Origin: Oscillospiraceae bacterium UBA4632
GTDB lineage: Bacteria; Bacillota; Clostridia; Oscillospirales; Oscillospiraceae
Assembly (NCBI GenBank): GCA_002405995.1
Contig: DHMW01000022.1
Location: 2,400 to 14,646, forward strand
DNA length: 12,247 bases
Direction of reading: 5' to 3'
Each line of letters begins with the position of its first letter. Position 1 is the stretch's first letter. This document shows, in pieces, positions 7,583 to 12,247 of the stretch. The position numbers and the translations under genes are program-made. The notes beneath the pieces are model-generated. The model was not told the origin of the DNA, did no database searches, and saw nothing but the letters and a program-made list of their open reading frames with translations.

Positions 7583-7599
<17 letters not shown>
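5896..7599 (+). CDS. Fused two-domain ABC permease (AfuB/FbpB-type)
   Basis: 567-residue inner-membrane permease carrying two membrane-spanning domains in one chain, as in FbpB/AfuB-type importers. Each half has the cytoplasmic EAA coupling loop: EGSLRSARDLGASGG ... VLPLIRPA (about 186-214) and EVQERSARDLGAG ... VLPALRPA (about 460-488). About twelve hydrophobic segments are visible, starting near residue 31. The ATG at 5896 directly follows the TAA of the binding-protein gene with no recognisable ribosome site, so translation is probably coupled. Residues 12-21 are encoded by a terminator-like hairpin (5931-5958). No good in-frame ATG, GTG or TTG occurs until after that hairpin, within the first membrane segment, so the early start is kept. 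The 3' end overlaps the ATPase gene by 17 bases. Confidence 0.9.
5931..5958 (+). terminator. Intra-operon terminator/attenuator-like hairpin in the permease 5' end
   Basis: Perfect 12-bp inverted repeat, AAAAAGGACATC (5931-5942) and GATGTCCTTTTT (5947-5958), with a TCAC tetraloop and a 3' run of five T. It begins 36 bases after the stop codon of the binding-protein gene. It looks like a weak intrinsic terminator that would let the upstream mRNA accumulate, with readthrough into the permease. The A-rich 5' arm is typical of such elements. Its being inside coding sequence is unusual. Confidence 0.6.
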
Positions 7600-8353
<754 letters not shown>

Positions 8354-8360
8354 ACTCACC

Positions 8361-8987
8361 ATGCTTGTTGATATGCACCTGCACGAATGCACCTACTCGA
8401 CCGACAGCTTTCTCCGCCTGGAGGAGATCGTCTCCATCGCCAAGGAAAAAGGCCTGGATGCGATCTGCATCACAGATCACGACAGCATGGGCCTGCGCGA
8501 ACGCGCGGAATCCTATTCCCGCGAGATCGGCTACCCCATCTTCGTCGGCGTGGAATTTTTTTCGCTCTGGGGCGACATCACCGCCTGGGGCATCGACGGC
8601 ATCCCGGACCATCGCATCAGCGCGCAGGATTTTATCGACCTTGTGCGCGAAAAGGACGGCTTCTGCGTCTCCTGCCACCCCTTCCGCAGCAACAACCGCG
8701 GGCTGCGCGAGCACCTGCGCGACGTACACGGCCTTGACGGCGTGGAGGTCCTCAACGGCAGCACGCCGCTCGAGGACAACCGGACAGCGCTGCGCTTCTG
8801 CCGCGAGCTGGGGCTCAAGCCCATCGGCGCGAGCGATGCGCATGTGCCCGAGCAGGTGGGCAAATACGTGACATGGCTGCCTGAAATGGTCACAACGCTG
8901 CCCGATTTTGTCACCGCGCTGCACACGCTGGAAACGCGTCCCGCCATCTGGACGGAGGATCATTACAGCATTGTTACAGATTTCTGA
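8361..8987 (+). CDS. PHP-domain metal-dependent phosphoesterase linked to the ABC importer
   Basis: 208-residue cytosolic protein that is essentially one PHP domain. The metal ligands are visible in order: DMHLH (4-8), Asp15, TDHD (38-41, with His40), Glu65, HPF (His106), Glu129 and SDAH (158-161, with Asp159 and His161). The trinuclear site of PHP phosphatases and phosphodiesterases therefore looks complete. ATG at 8361 follows AAAGGAG at a 10-base distance, 7 bases after the ATPase stop. PHP relatives hydrolyse histidinol phosphate, nucleoside monophosphates or small phosphodiesters; which one applies cannot be read here. Its place as last gene of the importer operon suggests it removes phosphate from the imported solute, which is inference. 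The fold call is firm. Confidence 0.88.
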   Translation: MLVDMHLHECTYSTDSFLRLEEIVSIAKEKGLDAICITDHDSMGLRERAESYSREIGYPIFVGVEFFSLWGDITAWGIDGIPDHRISAQDFIDLVREKDGFCVSCHPFRSNNRGLREHLRDVHGLDGVEVLNGSTPLEDNRTALRFCRELGLKPIGASDAHVPEQVGKYVTWLPEMVTTLPDFVTALHTLETRPAIWTEDHYSIVTDF

Positions 8988-9176
8988 CCCATATCGGCCT
9001 GCATTCGCGCGATCCCCCGCCCGCCGCAGCACGTTCTGAGTCTGCGCGGCGGCACGCGAGACAAGGCTGCATATCGAACGGCGGCTCCGGAGCGGCGGAT
9101 AGGTTTCCTGCTCCCGGAGCCGCTTTGCGCGCACCGGCGTGCAACTGCCGCTCAAGTCCGCAAAACCGCGCCGCGA
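8988..9176 (+). terminator. Spacer with two GC-rich hairpins after the transporter operon
   Basis: No gene is visible here. Two hairpins occur. The first has arms CCGCCGC (9021-9027) and GCGGCGG (9046-9052). The second has 10-bp arms GCGGCTCCGG (9081-9090) and CCGGAGCCGC (9114-9123) with a 23-base loop and only three T following. The second is the likelier end of the transporter operon, but the T-run is poor. Confidence 0.4.
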
Positions 9177-9205
9177 TTGCGCGCCGCGGCAAAGCGCGTT
9201 ATACT
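9177..9205 (+). promoter_or_regulatory. Promoter of the XRE-TPR regulator gene
   Basis: TTGCGC (9177-9182) and TATACT (9200-9205) with a 17-base spacer. The predicted start near 9212 leaves a leader of about 41 bases to the ATG, with GGAG (9240-9243) as ribosome site. Confidence 0.6.
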
Positions 9206-9252
9206 GACAGCATCAGGGACGTCCGCACCTTACAGAAACGGAGAATATCATT

Positions 9253-10293
9253 ATGACCATTGAGATCGGCAGCAGGATCAAATCGCTGCGTCTTGCCAAA
9301 AGCATGACACAGGAGCAGCTTGCGCAGGAGCTGCATGTCAGCGCACAGGCGGTGAGCAAGTGGGAAAACAACAGCTCCATGCCGGACATTCAGCTCCTTC
9401 CGGAGCTTTCCGTCTCGCTGGGGACGAGCATCGACGCGCTCTTCTCTCTCACCGACGAGAGCCGCTTCGCGCGCATCGACAATATGCTCTGGGATCAGCG
9501 ATTCCTCACGCAGCAGGAATTTGAAGCAGAGGAACGCTTTTTGCAGGAAAAATGCCGGGACGACGAGAAGCGCCCGCGCGCCACGCTCCTGCTCGCGCAG
9601 CTTTACTGCAAACGTGCGCGGGAATACAACGACCTCGCCTCTCCCCTTGCGCGGCGAGCGCTCGAGCTGAATCCAGACTGCAAGGAGGCGCACAACGCCA
9701 TCTTTGACGCCGAGCACGGCGCGTACCCCGACTGGAACGCGACGAACCACTACCGTACGATCGCTTTCTATCAGGACTTTCTCGCCGCGCATCCGGACAA
9801 TCACAGCGCGCACCTGTGGCTTTTAGATCTGCTCATCGCCGACCACCGCTGTGCGGAGGCGCGCGATGTCTTAGACCATATGCACCGCCTGAAACCGACG
9901 TACAACGACGACTTTTACCTCGGCTGCATCCTCTTGCAGGAGGGGCACACCGACGATGCGCTCGCGCAGTGGGAGACCATGTGCGCAAAGTATCCCGACA
10001 CGTGGGAGACCTACGTCATGCGCGCCAGCGCGCTTGCCGAGCTTTGCCGCTACGACGATGCCATCGCAGACTACAAACGGTCCATGGAGCTCATGCCGCA
10101 CCCGCAGTTCGTTGATCCCGCCGAGGCCATCGCGCAGATCTGCGAAATTCGCGGTGATTATGAAACTGCGATCCTCTATTACGAAAAGGTCATCGCCCTG
10201 GAATGCGACGACTGGAATGAAACGCAGGGTGAGGCCGTTGACGCGCCGCGGCGTGCCATCGCAAGACTGAGGGAAAAGCAGGCAAAGAACTGA
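9253..10293 (+). CDS. XRE-family DNA-binding protein with TPR repeats
   Basis: 346 residues. The N-terminus (about 5-66) is a Cro/C1-type helix-turn-helix (IKSLRLAKSMTQEQLAQELH, then SAQAVSKWENNSSMPDI), followed by a helical region and several TPR-like repeats from about residue 110 to the end (for example LARRALELNPDCKEAH and YDDAIADYKRSMELMP). No membrane segment or signal peptide is seen, so it acts in the cytosol. ATG at 9253 follows GGAG at a 9-base distance. It has its own promoter and a strong terminator, so it is a single-gene unit. XRE-TPR proteins often sense peptides or partner proteins through the TPR part, but no small peptide gene is visible beside it. Function is unknown. Confidence 0.88.
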   Translation: MTIEIGSRIKSLRLAKSMTQEQLAQELHVSAQAVSKWENNSSMPDIQLLPELSVSLGTSIDALFSLTDESRFARIDNMLWDQRFLTQQEFEAEERFLQEKCRDDEKRPRATLLLAQLYCKRAREYNDLASPLARRALELNPDCKEAHNAIFDAEHGAYPDWNATNHYRTIAFYQDFLAAHPDNHSAHLWLLDLLIADHRCAEARDVLDHMHRLKPTYNDDFYLGCILLQEGHTDDALAQWETMCAKYPDTWETYVMRASALAELCRYDDAIADYKRSMELMPHPQFVDPAEAIAQICEIRGDYETAILYYEKVIALECDDWNETQGEAVDAPRRAIARLREKQAKN

Positions 10294-10302
10294 ATCGTTT
10301 TT

Positions 10303-10342
10303 AAAAGCAGCGCGTGCCGCGAGTGCGGCACGCGCTGCTTTT
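10303..10342. terminator. Strong bidirectional intrinsic terminator between convergent genes
   Basis: Perfect 18-bp inverted repeat (10303-10320 and 10325-10342) with a 4-base loop, GC-rich in the core and flanked by AAAA / TTTT. It begins 10 bases after the XRE-TPR stop codon. The symmetry means it can also stop transcripts arriving from the convergent zinc-ribbon gene. Confidence 0.88.
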
Positions 10343-10437
10343 CGTCCGCCGCGGTGATTGCTGCGGGCAGCGCAGCGGAGGAAGTCGTATTATGCGATAT
10401 CATAAACAAACAAAGTGCAATACGCCGGAGGAAGGGT
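10343..10437. other. Convergent intergenic segment with small repeats
   Basis: This 95-base gap contains TTATG / CATAA (10390-10394 and 10401-10405) nested within CGTATT / AATACG (10386-10391 and 10419-10424). No gene is seen. The GC content starts to drop here relative to the left side of the window. Confidence 0.3.
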
Positions 10438-10453
10438 TTACCACCCTTCCTCC
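10427..10453 (-). terminator. 11-bp hairpin with the zinc-ribbon gene stop codon in its loop
   Basis: Perfect 11-bp arms (10427-10437 and 10443-10453; GGAGGAAGGGT pairs with ACCCTTCCTCC) enclose a 5-base loop holding most of the TAA stop codon (10438-10440). No T-run follows on the minus strand, so it is probably not a terminator by itself; the 18-bp-stem terminator at 10303-10342 lies further on. Confidence 0.45.
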
Positions 10454-11772
10454 CATTCGTCCCAGGCCTCGTCGAGGTCTTCATAATCCCCATCTTCATA
10501 TAGATCTTCAGGATCGTCGTAGTCTTCCCGCAGACTGGCACCACTGCCGGGACCGGTATCGGAAGAATTTCCTGAATCGGCGGTCTGTGTCCCATCTTTC
10601 TGTCCGGGGTAATACTGTGAGAAGGACTTCAGCATAAATTCGCTGTCGTTTTTCCACTGAGCACACATACCAGCGGCGATGATCTCGCCGTTTTCATCGT
10701 ACCAGCAGACATTAAAGTATTTTTGCCCCAGCTCCAGCTTGTCAAAGTTCTTACAGTCAAGTCTCTTGTCCGGAGCGCCCAGTGTGGTGTATTTCAGGCA
10801 GCGCACCGGCATTCCCTCAACTGGCAGTTTATTAGAATACTGTTCTTTTTCCGTTTGTTGCGCGTTTGCTTTTTTGACTTTTTCCTCATTAACTCCGCTA
10901 TTTGGGGTTTTCAAATCCGTGCTGTTCGTCGTTGGCGGCGCCGGCTCGTCATGACTTTGAACGGTGCTGTTCCAACAGAGGCTGGCAAATATCCCGACGC
11001 AAAGCATCACAAGCGCAGCAAAAGCAATGATCACTCCGCTACTGGTCTTTTTCTGCTCCGTCGAAGCAGCTTGCGGCATGTCCGTTTTCTCAGCATCGGA
11101 AATCTTCTCTGTGTCCTCCTGTTCCGATACCGTCTCTCGGCTGCGCGACGCACACAGTTCCTCGAACTCTTGATAAGAGACTTCCCACTTTTTCCTTGGG
11201 AAGGGGTTTCCTCCCAACGCCGCCATAAATCGCGCCATGAGTTCCGGTCTTCCCGACTCCGCCGCGGCATCTATCAAGTGATATTGCTCCTCGCCGACAT
11301 AGGCGCTTTGGAAAATGCAGTATACCAGTTTTTCATTTCTTGTCAGTTCGTCCAAAAGAGTTTCACAAAAATCATCCTCACCGCAGGGGCAGCAGGTGTG
11401 CAGCAGCCATTCTGCCTCCCGCGGAGACTTCAATCTGCTCCCTGCCGTGCGCAGCAGTGTCCCCCACATAGCGATGCCCGTCTCTTGCTTCTCGCCGTAG
11501 GCTCGCTCAATGATCTCCGATGCCCCCATAGCTGAAAGCTCATCCATGTCCCATGCACTAAGAAACTCGGAAAACTTTCGCAGCAGCAACGCCGTATCAG
11601 GATCAGCCGTTGCTGCAAGGCTCTCCGGCGTCGGCTCTGGAATTTCTTCCTCGATTTGCTCCTCTGACACTGGCTGCTGTCGTCTCCGCAGAGTCCCGCA
11701 GTCACCGCACCAGCCGCACTCCCAGTAACCGCCGTGTATCATAACAGTCTCGCCACAGGTCGGACAGCGCAT
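10438..11772 (-). CDS. Zinc-ribbon, single-pass membrane protein with acidic C-terminal tail
   Basis: 444 residues, function unknown. The N-terminus is a zinc-ribbon knuckle: Cys3, Cys6, Cys19, Cys22 and Cys25. A helical cytosolic region follows (about 55-195) with a second cysteine cluster, CCPCGEDDFC (127-136), then a charged linker rich in Glu, Ser and Thr (about 200-240). One membrane segment spans about 246-267, preceded by two lysines, which suggests N-inside, C-outside. Outside lies a low-complexity linker, a small folded-looking domain (about 317-389, with YFNVCWYDENG) and a very acidic, Trp-rich tail (416-444). ATG at 11770-11772 follows AAAGGAGG at 8 bases. GC content is visibly lower than in the genes to the left. 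Such cytosolic zinc-ribbon plus outside-domain proteins are frequent in Clostridia, but I cannot name a role. Confidence 0.78.
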   Translation of the reverse strand: MRCPTCGETVMIHGGYWECGWCGDCGTLRRRQQPVSEEQIEEEIPEPTPESLAATADPDTALLLRKFSEFLSAWDMDELSAMGASEIIERAYGEKQETGIAMWGTLLRTAGSRLKSPREAEWLLHTCCPCGEDDFCETLLDELTRNEKLVYCIFQSAYVGEEQYHLIDAAAESGRPELMARFMAALGGNPFPRKKWEVSYQEFEELCASRSRETVSEQEDTEKISDAEKTDMPQAASTEQKKTSSGVIIAFAALVMLCVGIFASLCWNSTVQSHDEPAPPTTNSTDLKTPNSGVNEEKVKKANAQQTEKEQYSNKLPVEGMPVRCLKYTTLGAPDKRLDCKNFDKLELGQKYFNVCWYDENGEIIAAGMCAQWKNDSEFMLKSFSQYYPGQKDGTQTADSGNSSDTGPGSGASLREDYDDPEDLYEDGDYEDLDEAWDEWEEGW

Positions 11773-11829
11773 AGAAGCATCCTCCTTTGTTTCGCTTTAA
11801 CTGCACAGTCTGCATTAGGTAACTATTTT
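11773..11829 (-). other. Upstream region of the zinc-ribbon gene
   Basis: This stretch holds the AAAGGAGG ribosome site and a TTGAAA (11833-11828, minus) that could be a -35 box, but no matching -10 box at a good distance. The promoter is therefore not resolved. Confidence 0.25.
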
Positions 11830-11991
11830 TCAAAACTTTTTGCTAATTCTCTCCTGAAGGTATTTTGCATTTATAGGCTCATCATATCTGATTTCTATTA
11901 GTTTAATTTCACTCTGCCTACATAGTTCTTTTTTCTTTGCATCTAACTCAATTCTATCTATCCATCTCTGTTCTTTCAGTTTAACAGATTT
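11830..11991 (-). pseudogene. C-terminal remnant of a Vsr/DUF559-like nuclease-fold protein
   Basis: A 53-codon open stretch on the minus strand ends at TGA (11830-11832) and begins right after an in-frame TAA (11992-11994), with no usable start codon or ribosome site. The translation contains DAKKKELCRQSEIKLIEIRY, then DEPINAKYLQERI. This is the signature of the end of Vsr/DUF559-type endonuclease-fold domains (D..KK.LC....IKLI.I.YDE), often found in phage and mobile-element proteins. Everything upstream of this tail is missing, so I read it as a decayed fragment. The DNA is AT-rich, unlike the genes to the left. The family match is from memory. Confidence 0.42.
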
Positions 11992-12084
11992 TTAGGGATT
12001 TCGCAACTGCACTTACAAGGGTACTACTCCAATAAAAGCGCAAACAGAATGGACCGATACATCCACAAAGTGACCAAGCCGTAA
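11992..12084 (+). pseudogene. Possible C-terminal remnant of a tyrosine recombinase (integrase)
   Basis: A plus-strand open stretch ends at TAA (12082-12084). Its last residues read SNKSANRMDRYIHKVTKP. The MDRYIH core resembles the catalytic-tyrosine end of phage and conjugative-element integrases (commonly T-MD-Y-H-V-T). No start, ribosome site or the Arg-His-Arg part of the domain is present. The candidate lies 75 bases from the 3' end of a tRNA gene, the usual place for such a gene. The frame is open upstream, but that part is antisense to the nuclease remnant. The short length makes this call weak. Confidence 0.25.
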
Positions 12085-12119
12085 AGGGTACAAATAAGGG
12101 TCAATGGATCGCAGAAATG

Positions 12120-12153
12120 AAAAAATCCTTGAAAGCGCAATGCTTTCAAGGAT
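12120..12153 (-). terminator. Intrinsic terminator of the tRNA-Leu gene
   Basis: Perfect 12-bp stem (12125-12136 and 12142-12153; ATCCTTGAAAGC / GCTTTCAAGGAT) with a 5-base loop. On the minus strand it is followed by a T-run (12124-12120). It starts 6 bases after the tRNA 3' end. Confidence 0.85.
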
Positions 12154-12159
12154 CAATCA

Positions 12160-12247
12160 TGGTGCGCGAGGCGGGACTTGAACCCGCACGTCCGTAATGA
12201 ACACTAGAACCTGAATCTAGCGAGTCTGCCAATTCCACCACTCGCGC
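12160..12247 (-). tRNA. tRNA-Leu (anticodon CAG), CCA encoded
   Basis: 88 bases on the minus strand, ending with an encoded CCA (12162-12160). The acceptor arms GCGCGAG (12247-12241) and CTCGCGC (12170-12164) pair perfectly. The anticodon arm is CTAGA / TCTAG around loop TTCAGGT, giving anticodon CAG (12213-12211), which reads CTG leucine codons. A long variable arm, typical of class II leucine tRNAs, lies between the anticodon and T arms. The T arm contains GGTTCAAGTCC. The 5' end falls on the last base of the window, so the promoter is outside. Confidence 0.95.

Noticed and set aside
12160..12247. Attachment-site direct repeat of the tRNA 3' end inside the window
   Set aside because: I found no second copy of the T-arm/acceptor sequence in the window by eye. 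If a partner site exists it lies outside.

Overview
The window looks like chromosomal DNA from a GC-rich Clostridia-type Firmicute, probably a gut Oscillospiraceae/Eubacteriales relative. The reasons are strong AGGAGG-type ribosome sites, a clostridial-style lipoprotein signal (MKKLFSLLLC... LVAC), an XRE-TPR regulator and a zinc-ribbon membrane protein of a kind common in that group. This assignment is inferred from style; no marker gene is present.

Region by region: (1) 1-108 holds a cluster of short hairpins beside the 3' end of a leftward P-loop ATPase gene (98-1165). (2) A leftward LysR regulator (1270-2145) is divergent from a BrnQ-type branched-chain amino acid carrier (2262-3623), with a recognisable promoter and AT-rich repeats between them. 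(3) A second, rightward LysR regulator (3735-4706) precedes a four-gene transport operon. The operon encodes a lipoprotein solute-binding protein (4837-5895), a fused two-domain permease (5896-7599), an ABC ATPase (7583-8353) and a small PHP-type metal-dependent phosphoesterase (8361-8987). (4) A spacer with two GC-rich hairpins and a good promoter leads into an XRE-TPR regulator (9253-10293), which ends at an 18-bp-stem terminator. (5) A convergent leftward gene (10438-11772) encodes a zinc-ribbon, single-pass membrane protein with an acidic tail. (6) An AT-rich scar (about 11780-12120) carries two apparent gene remnants: the tail of a Vsr/DUF559-like nuclease on the minus strand and possibly the tail of a tyrosine recombinase on the plus strand. 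(7) The window ends with a leftward tRNA-Leu(CAG) and its terminator.

The best candidate for an under-described system is the operon at 4743-8987. It is an AfuABC/FbpABC-type importer physically joined to a cytosolic PHP phosphoesterase and preceded by a LysR regulator. The binding protein seems to lack the tyrosine pair used by ferric-binding homologues, and a phosphatase is co-transcribed. I therefore infer uptake of a phosphorylated organic compound followed by dephosphorylation inside the cell. A terminator-like 12-bp hairpin sits exactly between binding protein and permease, inside the permease's apparent first codons, so the binding protein is probably made in large excess.

The rest is more ordinary, with two exceptions: the tRNA-proximal scar, which looks like a decayed integration site, and three genes whose stop codons each lie in the loop of a perfect hairpin.
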